A stretch of 64,000 bases of DNA from Micromonospora halotolerans (lineage in GTDB: Bacteria > Actinomycetota > Actinomycetes > Mycobacteriales > Micromonosporaceae): the NCBI RefSeq assembly GCF_032108445.1, contig NZ_CP134876.1:2232001-2296000 (forward strand), written 5' to 3'. Below the pieces are notes generated by a model. That model was not told the origin of the DNA, did no database searches, and saw nothing but the letters and a program-made list of their open reading frames with translations. Both the position numbers and the translations under genes were made by a program. Shown in pieces: positions 1 through 7,817 of this stretch (position 1 is its first letter; each line of letters starts with the position of its first letter).

Positions 1-969
1 ACCACCGGCGGCCAGCGCTGCGACGAGGTCGCCACCTGTCTCCAGCTGGCCCGGGCGGGCCAGGACATCGAGTACCGCGGGGTGTCGCTGACCCGGGCCG
101 GGTTCACCGACGCCGGTGAGCCGGCCGCCGCCAGCTACGCGACGCTGCACTTCGGGAACCGGCAGCTCGACGACGGCAAGACCGAGTTCGTCGGTGCCGG
201 TGACGAGTCGGGGGCGAGCACTAAGACGCCGCCGCGGGGCAAGAAGTCGCGCCCGGGCAAGTCCTACAAGGAGGACGGCTCCCCGCTGGTGCTCGGCGGG
301 CTGCTGCCGAAGACCGGTGACCTGGCCCTGGCGTACCCGCCGATGGCGGCCGGCGCGGCGCTGGCGATCCGCGAGATCAACGCGGCGGGCGGCGCGCTCG
401 GCGAGCCGGTGGTGTGGATCGACGGCGACGACGGCACCGACCCGAAGATCGCGAAGGCGACCGTGGCCTCGCACGTCCAGCAGGGCGCGCACGTCATCAT
501 CGGCGCCGGCGCCTCGGGCATCTCCCGGGCCGTGCTGCCCGACGTGGTGGCCGCCGGCCGGATCCTCTTCTCCCCGTCGAACACCGACGCGGGGCTGAGC
601 ACGGTGGACGACAAGGGCCTCTACTTCCGCACCGCCCCGCCGGACGGCCTCCAGGGCCGGGCGCTGGCCGACGTGATAATGCGCGACGGACCGCACAAGA
701 TCGCGATCGTCGCGCGTAAGGACTCCTACGGCGAGGGCCTCCAGGAGAACGTCCGCTCCGAGCTGGAGCGGGCCGGCATGGGCGCCGACAAGGTGAAGCT
801 GCTCTCCTACGTGCCCCCGGAGGGCGCGTCGCCTCCGCCGGTGGACTTCTCCGCCGGCGCCAAGGAGATCAAGGACTACGGGGCGGACGCCGTGCTGGTG
901 ATCGGCTTCGGTGAGTCCTCGCGGGTGATCACCGCGCTGGCCGACGCCGGGGTGCAGATCCGGCAGTGA
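1..969 (+). CDS. ABC transporter substrate-binding protein, tandem double-domain, 5'-truncated by window
   Basis: This is the 3' part (322 codons) of an open frame that begins before the window. The first ~60 residues resemble the C-terminal end of a branched-chain amino-acid (LivK/Peripla_BP_6) type binding domain. After a Lys/Arg/Gly-rich linker, a second binding domain starts near residue 95 (VLGGLLPKTGDLA), followed by AIREINAAGG, which is the usual N-terminal lobe of that family. The protein would capture a small solute outside the membrane for an ABC importer; no permease or ATPase gene is in view. The second domain stops after about 225 residues, while such domains usually have 330 or more, so it looks truncated or permuted. 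Family assignment is fairly sure; the ligand is unknown. Confidence 0.8.
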   Translation, partial: TTGGQRCDEVATCLQLARAGQDIEYRGVSLTRAGFTDAGEPAAASYATLHFGNRQLDDGKTEFVGAGDESGASTKTPPRGKKSRPGKSYKEDGSPLVLGGLLPKTGDLALAYPPMAAGAALAIREINAAGGALGEPVVWIDGDDGTDPKIAKATVASHVQQGAHVIIGAGASGISRAVLPDVVAAGRILFSPSNTDAGLSTVDDKGLYFRTAPPDGLQGRALADVIMRDGPHKIAIVARKDSYGEGLQENVRSELERAGMGADKVKLLSYVPPEGASPPPVDFSAGAKEIKDYGADAVLVIGFGESSRVITALADAGVQIRQ

Positions 970-974
970 GACGA

Positions 975-1015
975 CGACGAGGGCCGCACCGGGCGAACCG
1001 GTGCGGCCCTCGTCG
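975..1015. terminator. Bidirectional hairpin terminator
   Basis: A perfect 18-bp inverted repeat (975-992 with 998-1015, 5-nt loop) sits between the convergent substrate-binding and enoyl-CoA hydratase genes. It has no T-run, as is usual in very GC-rich actinomycetes. Confidence 0.8.
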
Positions 1016-1024
1016 CGTCCACGG

Positions 1025-1768
1025 TCAGCGGGAGCGGCGCCGCTCCAGGAACTCGGTCATCCGCCGGTGCTTCTCCTCGTCCTCGAAGAGCACCGCCTGA
1101 CTGAGCAGGTCGAGCTGCGGGTGGGCGGCCGCCGGTGCGTCCACCGCCAGCTTGGTCAGCCGCAGCGCCAGCGCCGAGCCCTTGGCCATCTCGTCGAGCA
1201 GGCCGTGCGCGGTGGGCAGCAGCTCCGCCGGCTCGGCCACCACCCGGTTGACCAGCCCGATCCGCAGCGCCTCGTCGGCGTCCACCCGCCGGCCGGTGAA
1301 GAGCAGCTCCTTGGCCCGGGCCTCCCCGACCAGGGCGGGCAGCCGGTAGGTCGCGCCGGCGCCGGCCAGGATGCCCAGCCGCACCTCGGGCTGGCCGAAC
1401 ACCGCGCGCGCCGTGCACACCCGCAGATCGCAGGCGTACGCCAGTTCGGCGCCGCCGCCCAGCGCCGGGCCGTCCACGGCGGCCACGGTGGGCATCGGCA
1501 GCGCCCGGATCCGGGCGAACGCGGCCTGGTTGATGGCCGCCAGCGCGTCCAGCCGGCCGCGTTCGCGGAGCTGGGCGATGTCCGCGCCGCCGGCGAAGAT
1601 GCCCTCCGTGCCGCCGGTGAGCAGCAGCAACCGGGGCCGTGCCTCCAGCTCGGCGCAGACGGCGTGCAGCTCGCCGATCAGGTCCGCGTCGATCGCGTTG
1701 CGCTTCTCCGGCCGGTCCAGGGTGACGACCAGCCGGTCCGGCAGTTCCTCGATCCGCAGCCCGCTCAC
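1025..1768 (-). CDS. Enoyl-CoA hydratase/isomerase family protein
   Basis: 247-residue crotonase-fold protein. Visible family marks are AGGADIAQL, the oxyanion-hole segment ALGGGAELAYACDL, and the PEVRLGILAGAGATYRL stretch that carries the catalytic Glu position. It probably hydrates a 2-enoyl-CoA in the cytoplasm during beta-oxidation or a related route. It lies downstream of a 3-hydroxyacyl-CoA dehydrogenase gene on the same strand, so the pair would do successive steps. The GTG start overlaps the stop codon of a 19-codon micro-ORF that also overlaps the upstream gene's stop, suggesting coupled translation. The exact acyl substrate cannot be told. Confidence 0.85.
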   Translation of the reverse strand: MSGLRIEELPDRLVVTLDRPEKRNAIDADLIGELHAVCAELEARPRLLLLTGGTEGIFAGGADIAQLRERGRLDALAAINQAAFARIRALPMPTVAAVDGPALGGGAELAYACDLRVCTARAVFGQPEVRLGILAGAGATYRLPALVGEARAKELLFTGRRVDADEALRIGLVNRVVAEPAELLPTAHGLLDEMAKGSALALRLTKLAVDAPAAAHPQLDLLSQAVLFEDEEKHRRMTEFLERRRSR

Positions 1769-1824
1769 CGTGCTCGCCTTTCGTTCGCGGCTGCGGGGCT
1801 CGCAAGCTCACTCCACGCGCTCAC
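1765..1824 (-). repeat. Micro-ORF relay repeat between two fatty-acid genes
   Basis: A 60-nt open frame (GTG start, 19 residues, TGA stop). Its GTG overlaps the stop of the upstream dehydrogenase gene as GTGA, and its TGA overlaps the GTG start of the enoyl-CoA hydratase in the same way. The DNA is a diverged copy of the 59-nt unit repeated at 3947-4068: both contain GTTCGCG, CTGCGGGGCTCGCA and GCGCTCAC in the same order on the plus strand. It may only pass ribosomes from one gene to the next. Whether the peptide matters is unknown. Confidence 0.5.
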
Positions 1825-2678
1825 TGCTTCACCCCGCCTTCCCAGGTGTAGAAGCCCCGGCCCGACTTCTTGCCCAGCCGGCCGGCGGCCACCATCTCCT
1901 CGAGCAGCGGCGGCGGCGCGAACCGGTCCCCGTACGCGGCCTGGAGGGTGCGAGCGATGTCGAGCCGGACGTCCAGCCCGACCAGGTCGGTCAGCTCCAG
2001 CGGGCCGACCGGGTGCCGGTAGCCGAGCACCATGGCCTTGTCGATGTCGGCGGCGCTGGCCACCCCGTCGGCGACCATCCGGATCGCCTCCAGGCCGAGG
2101 GTCACACCGAGCCGCGAGGTGGCGAAGCCGGGCAGGTCGCGTACCACGACGGGGTCCTTGCCCAGCCGGCCGGCGAGCGCGACGGCCGCCTCGGTGGTCT
2201 CCGGCGCGGTGGCCGCGCCGACCACGACCTCGAGCAGCGCCATCGCCCAGACCGGGTTGAAGAAATGCAGGCCGACGAAATCGGCCGGCCGCTCCAGCCC
2301 CTCGGCCAGCTCGGCGATGGGGATGCTGGACGTGTTGCTGCCGAGCAGGGCGGGCCGGCGGCCCTCGGCGTCGGCGAGCACGGCCCGCTTGAGGTCGAGC
2401 CGCTCGGGGACCGCCTCCACGATCACGTCGGGGCCCTCGGCCACCTCGGCGAGGCCGGCCCGCAGGGTGACCCGCTCGCGGTTCGCCGTCGCCGCCTCGG
2501 CGGTCAGCTTGCCGCGCTGCACACCGCGCTCCCACAGCTCGCCGAGCCGCCGCACCGCCTCGGCGCCGCGCGCCGGGTCCACCTCGACCAGCTCGACCGC
2601 GTACCCGGCGCCGGCCGCCACGTACGCGATGCCGAGGCCCATGGTGCCGGCCCCGACGACCACAAAACGACCACTCAT
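1821..2678 (-). CDS. 3-hydroxyacyl-CoA (3-hydroxybutyryl-CoA) dehydrogenase
   Basis: 285 residues if started at the ATG at 2678, where GGAGGG stands 7 nt upstream; a longer frame reaches 2705 but lacks a good ribosome site. The N-terminus has the NAD-binding motif VVGAGTMGLG followed by an acidic strand end (VELVEVD). The middle has FVGLHFFNPVWAM and SNTSSIP, typical of this family, and the C-terminus has the RLGKKSGRGFYTW signature. It oxidises 3-hydroxyacyl-CoA to 3-ketoacyl-CoA with NAD in the cytoplasm. It pairs with the downstream enoyl-CoA hydratase through a micro-ORF linker. Chain-length preference is not predictable. Confidence 0.9.
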   Translation of the reverse strand: MSGRFVVVGAGTMGLGIAYVAAGAGYAVELVEVDPARGAEAVRRLGELWERGVQRGKLTAEAATANRERVTLRAGLAEVAEGPDVIVEAVPERLDLKRAVLADAEGRRPALLGSNTSSIPIAELAEGLERPADFVGLHFFNPVWAMALLEVVVGAATAPETTEAAVALAGRLGKDPVVVRDLPGFATSRLGVTLGLEAIRMVADGVASAADIDKAMVLGYRHPVGPLELTDLVGLDVRLDIARTLQAAYGDRFAPPPLLEEMVAAGRLGKKSGRGFYTWEGGVKQ

Positions 2679-2846
2679 CGATGTCCCTCCGCCGCGGTCC
2701 TCCACGACGGGCGGGGTCTCCGCCGCGCCGGGTGGGTCCGCTCGCTCGATCCTGGGTGCGACCCTATGCAGGGCCGGCCCGCGGGCATGAGTGGGGGCGC
2801 GTCGGATCGGGTACAGACGGCCGTCAACGCCGAGGGAAGGATCGAC

Positions 2847-3134
2847 ATGAGCCAGGCACCGGAGAGCGCGGACAGCACCGAGACCGTGGAGACCCGCGGC
2901 GACGAGCGGGTGGACCTGCTCCGCGCGGACACCAACAACGACGGGAAGACCGACGTCTGGGTGGTGGACACCGACGGCGACGGGAAGGCCGACCTGTTCC
3001 AGTTCGACACCGACGGCGACGGCAAGGTGGACATCACCATGGTCGACATCGACGAGGACGGCACGCCGGACGAGGTGGTCGACGGCGACGGCGGCCTCCC
3101 CCCGGAGCAGACCACCCCCACCGTGCAGGTCTGA
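2847..3134 (+). CDS. Small acidic protein with four calcium-loop-like DxDxDG repeats
   Basis: 95 residues with a GGAAGG site 6 nt before the ATG. Four loops with a strict 13-residue period start at Asp28, Asp41, Asp54 and Asp67; the two central ones read DTDGDGKAD and DTDGDGKVD. This resembles the calcium loops of EF-hand, dockerin or thrombospondin type-3 repeats, but without obvious flanking EF helices. There is no signal peptide or membrane segment, so it is probably cytoplasmic and could buffer or sense Ca2+. It is transcribed divergently from the dehydrogenase gene and ends at a strong hairpin. The calcium role is inferred from the loops only. Confidence 0.8.
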   Translation: MSQAPESADSTETVETRGDERVDLLRADTNNDGKTDVWVVDTDGDGKADLFQFDTDGDGKVDITMVDIDEDGTPDEVVDGDGGLPPEQTTPTVQV

Positions 3135-3141
3135 CGCGGTG

Positions 3142-3173
3142 TGCCGGCGGGCGCTCCCGGGCGCCCGCCGGCA
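3142..3173. terminator. Hairpin terminator between convergent genes
   Basis: A perfect 13-bp stem (3142-3154 with 3161-3173, 6-nt loop). It abuts the stop codon of the methyltransferase gene and follows the calcium-loop gene, so it can serve both. Confidence 0.75.
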
Positions 3174-3950
3174 TCAGGCCAGCCGGAGGGTGGCCAGGTA
3201 GTACGGGTGATCCCGGTCGTCGACGTCGACGAGGCGCCACGGCGAGCCCTGGACCAGCTCGGCGAACTCCTCGACCGAGCACACCAGATAGTCGAACCAT
3301 TCGGTGCCGAGCAGCCGGTAGCGCAGCCGCAGCCGGAGCTGCCCGCCCAGCCGCCCCCGCCGCCGGTTCCGCTCGTGGTAGCCGGTGTGCACCGGATCGG
3401 TCGTGCCGTACGGGTCGGTGCCGTGCGCGATGACCTGGGCGCCGGGGCGGGCCAGTGCGGCGAGCGCGGCCAGCAGCGCCGGGGCCCGCTCCCGCCCCTC
3501 GAACAGCCCCAGGTTGTTGCCGAGCAGCAGGAAGGTGTCGTAGCGCCGGCCGTCGGCGACGTGCTCGTCCACGGTGCCGAGCACCAGATCGCGTACGCCC
3601 CGGTGCCGGCTGACCCGCAGCGCACCGATCGAGGTGTCCAGCCCGGTCACCGGCACGCCGCGCTCCTGAAGGTGCAGCGCGATGCGGCCGCCACCGACGC
3701 CGATGTCCAGCACCTGCCCGTGCACCCGGTCGACAGCCCGGTGGTCGTACGGCTGCCACCGCTCCGGCGGGTCCAGGTAGTGCTCGGTGGGTGCGCCGTT
3801 GACCAGCCCGTCGTCGCGCTCGATGATCTCGATGACCGGCCGGGGCAGCCGCCCGCCGACCAGCGGCCGGGGCCCGATCCCGGTGCTGACCGCGTACGCG
3901 TCGCGGATCATCTCACCGAACACGTCGCCGACCGTAGGTTCCCCGCTCAC
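3174..3950 (-). CDS. SAM-dependent class I methyltransferase
   Basis: 258 residues. Motif I is clear (VLDIGVGGGRIALHL), followed by the acidic end of strand 2 (VTGLDTS) and a motif IV-like strand (YDTFLLLGNNLGLF). It would methylate an unknown small molecule in the cytoplasm. The GTG start overlaps the TGA of a 20-codon micro-ORF, which itself follows an identical-looking micro-ORF, so its translation probably depends on ribosomes arriving from those units. Divergent from the F420-type oxidoreductase gene at 4123. Substrate unknown. Confidence 0.8.
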   Translation of the reverse strand: MSGEPTVGDVFGEMIRDAYAVSTGIGPRPLVGGRLPRPVIEIIERDDGLVNGAPTEHYLDPPERWQPYDHRAVDRVHGQVLDIGVGGGRIALHLQERGVPVTGLDTSIGALRVSRHRGVRDLVLGTVDEHVADGRRYDTFLLLGNNLGLFEGRERAPALLAALAALARPGAQVIAHGTDPYGTTDPVHTGYHERNRRRGRLGGQLRLRLRYRLLGTEWFDYLVCSVEEFAELVQGSPWRLVDVDDRDHPYYLATLRLA

Positions 3951-4009
3951 GGCGCCGTCCTCGTTCGCGACTGCGGGGCTCGCAGACCCGGCTCGCTCCT
4001 CGCGCTCAC
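3947..4009 (-). repeat. Micro-ORF relay repeat, proximal copy
   Basis: Open frame of 20 codons plus stop. Its GTG (4009) overlaps the TGA of the distal copy and its own TGA overlaps the methyltransferase GTG, both as GTGA. The peptide differs from that of the distal copy only near the C-terminus (SRTRTAP against SRTETAP). The repeat period is 59 nt, exactly 63 nt of frame minus the 4-nt overlap. Confidence 0.5.
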
Positions 4010-4068
4010 GGCGCTGTCTCTGTTCGCGACTGCGGGGCTCGCAGACCCGGCTCGCTCCTCGCGCTCAC
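4006..4068 (-). repeat. Micro-ORF relay repeat, distal copy
   Basis: Second unit of the tandem pair; 51 nt are identical between copies (3963-4013 and 4022-4072). Its GTG at 4068 lies 7 nt after a TAGCGT -10-like element (4076-4081), so it could be the leaderless first cistron of the methyltransferase transcript. No function of the 20-residue peptide is known to me. Confidence 0.5.
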
Positions 4069-4075
4069 GGCGATC

Positions 4076-4115
4076 ACGCTATCCGGGCTCGGCCGGCCTG
4101 TCGCGGCCGTATCCT
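4076..4115. promoter_or_regulatory. Divergent leaderless promoters
   Basis: On the minus strand TAGCGT (4081-4076) is 7 nt before the micro-ORF GTG. On the plus strand TATCCT (4110-4115) is 7 nt before the GTG of the F420-type oxidoreductase gene. Both spacings put the transcription start at or next to the start codon, as for leaderless actinomycete mRNAs. Neither gene has a Shine-Dalgarno site. Confidence 0.5.
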
Positions 4116-4122
4116 GAGCGGC

Positions 4123-4500
4123 GTGACAGACCTGGACCGCCTGGCGGCGGAGAAGTACGTGCTGCTCACGACGTTCCGTAAGGACGGGCGGGCGGTGCCG
4201 ACTCCGGTGTGGGCGGTGCGCGACGGCGAGGCGCTGGCGGTGTGGACCGTGTCGGACTCCGGCAAGGTGAAGCGGATCCGGCGCGACGGCCGGGTCACGG
4301 TGGCACCGTGCGACGTGCGCGGCCGGCCGCACGGCGAGGCGGTGCCGGGGCACGCGACGGTCAGCGGCCCGGAGTCGACCCGGCGGATCCGGGGGCTGCT
4401 CAAGCAGAAGTACCGGCTGATCGGCCGGCTGAGCCTGCTGGGCAGCCGGCTGCGGCGGGGCGAGGGCGGCACGGTCGGCCTGCGCATCGTGCTCGACTGA
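4123..4500 (+). CDS. PPOX-class F420-dependent oxidoreductase
   Basis: 125 residues from the GTG at 4123, the size of the small split-beta-barrel flavin/F420 oxidoreductases of mycobacteria and streptomycetes. The N-terminus (YVLLTTFRKDGRAVPTPVW) and the middle (SDSGKVKRIRRDGRVTVAPC) match the PPOX-class F420-binding family, which uses reduced deazaflavin to reduce small molecules in the cytoplasm. Longer upstream frames lack a start signal, while this GTG sits 7 nt after a -10 element. The substrate is unknown. Confidence 0.8.
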   Translation: MTDLDRLAAEKYVLLTTFRKDGRAVPTPVWAVRDGEALAVWTVSDSGKVKRIRRDGRVTVAPCDVRGRPHGEAVPGHATVSGPESTRRIRGLLKQKYRLIGRLSLLGSRLRRGEGGTVGLRIVLD

Positions 4501-4591
4501 ACCACCCCCGGAAACGACTGAGGGCGGCGGATCGTCGCTGTCGCGACGTCCCACCGCCCCTGATCGGAACGCCTGAGAATCGTCCGGGTCG

Positions 4592-4801
4592 TCAGTCCCC
4601 CTGGCGCTGCTGGGGAATCTGCCCCTGCAGCAGGGCCCGGACCTCCGACTCCCGGTAACGGCGGTGGCCGCCCAGGGTTCGGATGGCGCTGAGCTTGCCA
4701 GCCTTGGCCCACCGGGTCACCGTCTTCGGGTCGACACGGAACATCGACGCCACCTCGGCCGGTGTGAGTAGCGGCTCTGGTTCGTGCGTTCGCGATGCCA
4801 T
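4592..4801 (-). CDS. bldC: BldC-type MerR-like developmental regulator
   Basis: 69 residues from the ATG at 4801, which has GGAGGAG 7 nt upstream. The protein is one winged-helix MerR-like DNA-binding domain (LLTPAEVASMFRVDPKTVTR, then GKLSAIRTLGGHRRYRESEV) with a short Gln-rich C-terminus, almost the same as Streptomyces BldC as I remember it. BldC binds directly repeated sites cooperatively and delays entry into development in Streptomyces (established knowledge). The gene order bldC, conserved protein, Leu/Val dehydrogenase is also the streptomycete order. Confidence 0.93.
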   Translation of the reverse strand: MASRTHEPEPLLTPAEVASMFRVDPKTVTRWAKAGKLSAIRTLGGHRRYRESEVRALLQGQIPQQRQGD

Positions 4802-5056
4802 CGGGTCACTCCTCCACATGTATAGACATCGGCCGGGGTCCCGCCGGCCGACGCGCCTCCCATGGTCCGGCTAGTCCCCGATGTCCGACATGGGCCGAAC
4901 GGCTGAAGGTCCCTAGACGGACGGATGAACCATGCCCGATTTTTACGACTTTTATGCCGCAGAAACTACCTTAATGGGACTCATGATCACGGTTCGTGAT
5001 GCGTCAATTACGAGACAGTCTCGCATCGAGAGGCCTCAACCTGGGCAAACCCGGCC
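4802..5056. promoter_or_regulatory. AT-richer upstream region of bldC with small palindromes
   Basis: 255 nt with no gene. The part at about 4925-5010 is clearly richer in A and T than the surroundings. It holds two perfect inverted repeats, ATCACG-gtt-CGTGAT (4986-5000) and CGAGAC-a-GTCTCG (5011-5023). Since bldC reads leftward from 4801, this is its promoter region and the palindromes are candidate operators. No specific sigma-factor consensus could be assigned. Confidence 0.4.
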
Positions 5057-5896
5057 CTAGTTGCAACGCTCCAGCAGCTGCACCGCGCGCCACCGGGCGA
5101 CCAGCTTGTCGTACGCCGCGGAGGCCTCCTCCGCCTCGCCCCGGGAGAGCCCGGCCAACCCCGTCGCGACCAGCTCGGTCGAGTCGTCGGCGGCGAGCGT
5201 CTCGTCGGGCAGCAGCTGCACCAGGCCGCCGTAGTCGAGCTCCACCACCGAGCGCGGGTGGAACTCCTCCAGCCAGCGGGCGGCCTCCTCGACCGCCTCG
5301 GTGATGGGGGCCTCGCCGACCGACTTGCGCAGCACCGACAGGGCCCGGGAGGACCGGCGGCGCGCCTTGGAGATCTCCGTCCGGTAGCGCAGCGCCCGCC
5401 GCTCCGGCTCGGTGACCAGGTGCCGCTCCTGCGCCTCGAAGAGCACGAACCAGCGCAGCGGCACCCCCCAGGTGGCGATCTGCTCGTGCACCCGGGGCAC
5501 TCCGTGCTCCAGCACCCGCGCCCCGCTGCGCCAGTCCTCCACCACCGCCTTCGCCTGGCCGGCCAGGACCGGCGGGACGAACGCGTCGGCCAGCACCGAG
5601 GGCACGCCGTCGCGGGCGCTCAGCGCCGCCTCGGCGACCCGGATCCGCAGGTTCCAGGGACAGACCAGCAGCGTGTCGTCGGTCTCCAGGACGTACGCCT
5701 CGTCGGGCAGGTCGGGCAGCCGGGTCCAGCCCGCGCCCAGCGCCTCGATCACCGCCGTCCGCTGCCGGACCGGCCCCTCCAGCGGGGCGACCGCCCGACC
5801 CTCGTTCACGTAGCGGCGCCAGAACGACTGGCGGTCCCGATCGAAGGCGGTCAGCGGCTCGTACACGCGCAGGTATGAAGCGAAGAGCGACGGCAC
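5057..5896 (-). CDS. Conserved actinobacterial protein of unknown function
   Basis: 279 residues, no signal peptide or membrane segment, rich in charged helices ([19 protein letters not shown]). I do not recognise a catalytic motif. A gene of similar size stands between bldC and valine dehydrogenase in Streptomyces, so it belongs to a conserved chromosomal neighbourhood. It is divergent from the dehydrogenase gene and shares with it a 174-nt region that holds a palindromic site at 5938-5955. It may be co-transcribed with bldC, but the 255-nt gap argues for a separate bldC promoter. Confidence 0.75.
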   Translation of the reverse strand: MPSLFASYLRVYEPLTAFDRDRQSFWRRYVNEGRAVAPLEGPVRQRTAVIEALGAGWTRLPDLPDEAYVLETDDTLLVCPWNLRIRVAEAALSARDGVPSVLADAFVPPVLAGQAKAVVEDWRSGARVLEHGVPRVHEQIATWGVPLRWFVLFEAQERHLVTEPERRALRYRTEISKARRRSSRALSVLRKSVGEAPITEAVEEAARWLEEFHPRSVVELDYGGLVQLLPDETLAADDSTELVATGLAGLSRGEAEEASAAYDKLVARWRAVQLLERCN

Positions 5897-5937
5897 GGCG
5901 CGATCCTCCCACGAGACGGGACTTCCCCGCCGCCGCC

Positions 5938-5955
5938 GTCACGAGGCGTCGTGAC
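5938..5955. promoter_or_regulatory. Palindromic operator candidate in divergent region
   Basis: Perfect inverted repeat GTCACGA-ggcg-TCGTGAC between the start codons of the divergent genes at 5896 and 6071. It lies about 30 nt upstream of a TAGGCT -10-like element (5985-5990) for the dehydrogenase. The binding protein is unknown. Confidence 0.4.
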
Positions 5956-6070
5956 GTGCGCGACAGTACGGCTGGGGCCGATATTAGGCTCAGCAGCACC
6001 GGCACCATCCCGCCGGCGTGCCAGCAGGGTCCGCGCCCCACAAGGGCGCACACCGACACAGGAGTCAGCC

Positions 6071-7153
6071 ATGGGCGTATTCGCCAGCACCGACGACCCG
6101 GGATCGACCGGTCACGAACAGGTCGTGTTCTGCCAGGACAAGCAGTCCGGGCTGAAGGCGATCATCGGGATCTACTCCACAGCGCTGGGCCCCGCGCTCG
6201 GCGGCACCCGGTTCTACCCGTACGCCAGCGAGGCGGACGCCCTCGCCGACGTGCTCGACCTCTCCCGCGGCATGGCGTACAAGAACGCCCTGGCCGGTCT
6301 CGACCTGGGCGGCGGCAAGGCGGTCATCTGGGGCGACCCCGACCAGATCAAGAGCGAGGCGCTGCTGCGGGCCTACGGCCGCTTCGTGGAGTCCCTGGCC
6401 GGCCGCTACTACACCGCCTGCGACGTCGGCACCTACGTCGCCGACATGGACGTGATCGCCCGGGAGACCAGCTACGTCACCGGCCGCAGCGTGGAGCACG
6501 GCGGCGCCGGCGACTCCTCGGTCCTGACCGCCTGGGGTGTCTTCCAGGGCATGCGGGCCGCCGCCGAGCACGTCTGGGGCAGCCCGACGCTGGCCGGCAA
6601 GCGCGTCGGCGTGGCCGGCCTGGGCAAGGTCGGCAAGTACCTGACCGGGCACCTCCTGGAGGACGGGGCCGAGGTCGTGGCGACCGACGTCAACCCGAAG
6701 GCCCTGGAGTGGGTACGCACCACCCACCCGCAGGTCACGCTGGTCGACGACACCGCGGCCCTGGTCGCCTCCGACATCGACGTGTACGCCCCGTGCGCGC
6801 TGGGCGGCGCCCTGAACGACGACACGGTGCCGGTGCTGCGCGCGAAGGTGGTCGCCGGAGCGGCCAACAACCAGCTCGCCCACGCGGGCATCGAGAAGGT
6901 CCTGGCCGACCGGGGCATCCTCTACGCCCCGGACTACGTGGTGAACGCCGGCGGCGTGATCCAGGTCGCCGACGAGATCGAGGGCTTCAACTTCGACCGC
7001 GCCAAGCTGCGGGCCACCCGGATCTTCGACACCACCCGTGAGATCCTGCGACTCGCCGACGACGAGGGCGTCCCGCCGGCGGTGGCCGCGGACCGGCTCG
7101 CCGAGCGCCGGATGGCCGAGGTCGGCCGGCTGCGCACGATCCACCTGCGGTGA
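6071..7153 (+). CDS. vdh: Leucine/valine dehydrogenase (Glu/Leu/Phe/Val dehydrogenase family)
   Basis: 360 residues from the ATG at 6071. It has the substrate-binding glycine-rich segment GGTRFYPY, the catalytic Lys region ([20 protein letters not shown]) and the NAD-binding Rossmann motif [11 protein letters not shown]. It deaminates branched-chain amino acids to 2-oxo acids with NAD, feeding acyl-CoA precursors. The neighbourhood equals that of Streptomyces valine dehydrogenase, hence the symbol, but leucine or phenylalanine preference cannot be excluded. A 13-bp hairpin follows the stop. Confidence 0.9.
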   Translation: MGVFASTDDPGSTGHEQVVFCQDKQSGLKAIIGIYSTALGPALGGTRFYPYASEADALADVLDLSRGMAYKNALAGLDLGGGKAVIWGDPDQIKSEALLRAYGRFVESLAGRYYTACDVGTYVADMDVIARETSYVTGRSVEHGGAGDSSVLTAWGVFQGMRAAAEHVWGSPTLAGKRVGVAGLGKVGKYLTGHLLEDGAEVVATDVNPKALEWVRTTHPQVTLVDDTAALVASDIDVYAPCALGGALNDDTVPVLRAKVVAGAANNQLAHAGIEKVLADRGILYAPDYVVNAGGVIQVADEIEGFNFDRAKLRATRIFDTTREILRLADDEGVPPAVAADRLAERRMAEVGRLRTIHLR

Positions 7154-7159
7154 ACGTCA

Positions 7160-7190
7160 CCGGGGGCGGGGCTGCCGGCCCCGCCCCCGG
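7160..7190 (+). terminator. Hairpin terminator after dehydrogenase gene
   Basis: Perfect 13-bp GC-only stem (7160-7172 with 7178-7190) with a 5-nt loop, 6 nt after the stop codon. Confidence 0.8.
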
Positions 7191-7290
7191 ACCGCTGCAC
7201 CGGCGGCACCGGCGTTAAGCTGGACGTTGGGGGGATTCGTGCCGATCTGACCGCTGTCACGGCCGCTCCCGCCGTCCGCTCCTTACCGGG

Positions 7291-7455
7291 TACACTTTGT
7301 GACGGCCGGCTCACCGCGACGCGCAGAGCCGGTTGACGGTAACCCGAGGTGCCGAACGGTGGCATCCCCATGTACCGTAAGAGCCACGAGAGATGCCTGA
7401 CGTCATCGGGGCCCGCCTTCGGGCTGCCCCGCATTCTGTGCGAGGGGGTCGAGCC
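7291..7455 (+). promoter_or_regulatory. Promoter and long leader of the DUF3073 gene
   Basis: A TACACT -10-like hexamer (7291-7296) is followed by about 150 nt of leader with a 7-bp stem (7306-7312 with 7326-7332). The rest of the gap from 7191 to 7455 holds no convincing gene. Confidence 0.4.
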
Positions 7456-7674
7456 ATGGGGCGCGGCCGTGCTAAGGCCAAGCAGACGAAGGTGGCCCGG
7501 GAGTTGAAGTACCACTCCCCGAACACCGACCTCACCGCCTTGCAGCGCGAGTTGGCGGGTGCTGGTGGGAAGTCTGAGCAGCACTTCGACGACGACTACA
7601 AAGAGTATGTCGACGACGATGATGAGGATCACGCGGACGACGACCCGGACACCTGGGTCCGTCCGACCCGCTGA
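7456..7674 (+). CDS. DUF3073 family protein
   Basis: 72 residues from the ATG at 7456 after a GAGGGGG site; the longer frame from 7393 has no ribosome site. The N-terminus MGRGRAKAKQTKVARELKY is the hallmark of DUF3073, and the C-terminus is very acidic (DDYKEYVDDDDEDHADDD). The charge split suggests a small nucleic-acid-associated or RNA-binding protein, but the function is not established. In Streptomyces this gene lies between purM and the valine dehydrogenase gene; here a RiPP locus separates it from purM. Confidence 0.9.
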   Translation: MGRGRAKAKQTKVARELKYHSPNTDLTALQRELAGAGGKSEQHFDDDYKEYVDDDDEDHADDDPDTWVRPTR

Positions 7675-7688
7675 CCTCCGGTCGCATC

Positions 7689-7717
7689 TGAGCACGCGGT
7701 GACTCCCCGCGTGCTCA
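7689..7717 (+). terminator. Hairpin terminator after DUF3073
   Basis: Perfect 11-bp stem (7689-7699 with 7707-7717) with a 7-nt loop, 14 nt after the DUF3073 stop codon. Confidence 0.75.
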
Positions 7718-7747
7718 CGCATGTGCCCTTCCGTTGCGGCGCACCGA

Positions 7748-7803
7748 CGATCAGGGGCCACGCCCTCCCGGAGCCCTCCGGCCGACCGGCGGGCCCCTGA
7801 TCG
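7748..7803. terminator. Long-loop hairpin downstream of RiPP precursor
   Basis: A perfect 12-bp inverted repeat, CGATCAGGGGCC with its complement (7748-7759 and 7792-7803), lies just past the stop of the leftward precursor gene. The interior is 32 nt. It probably terminates the RiPP transcript. Confidence 0.6.
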
Positions 7804-7817
7804 CGGAAACGCGTACC

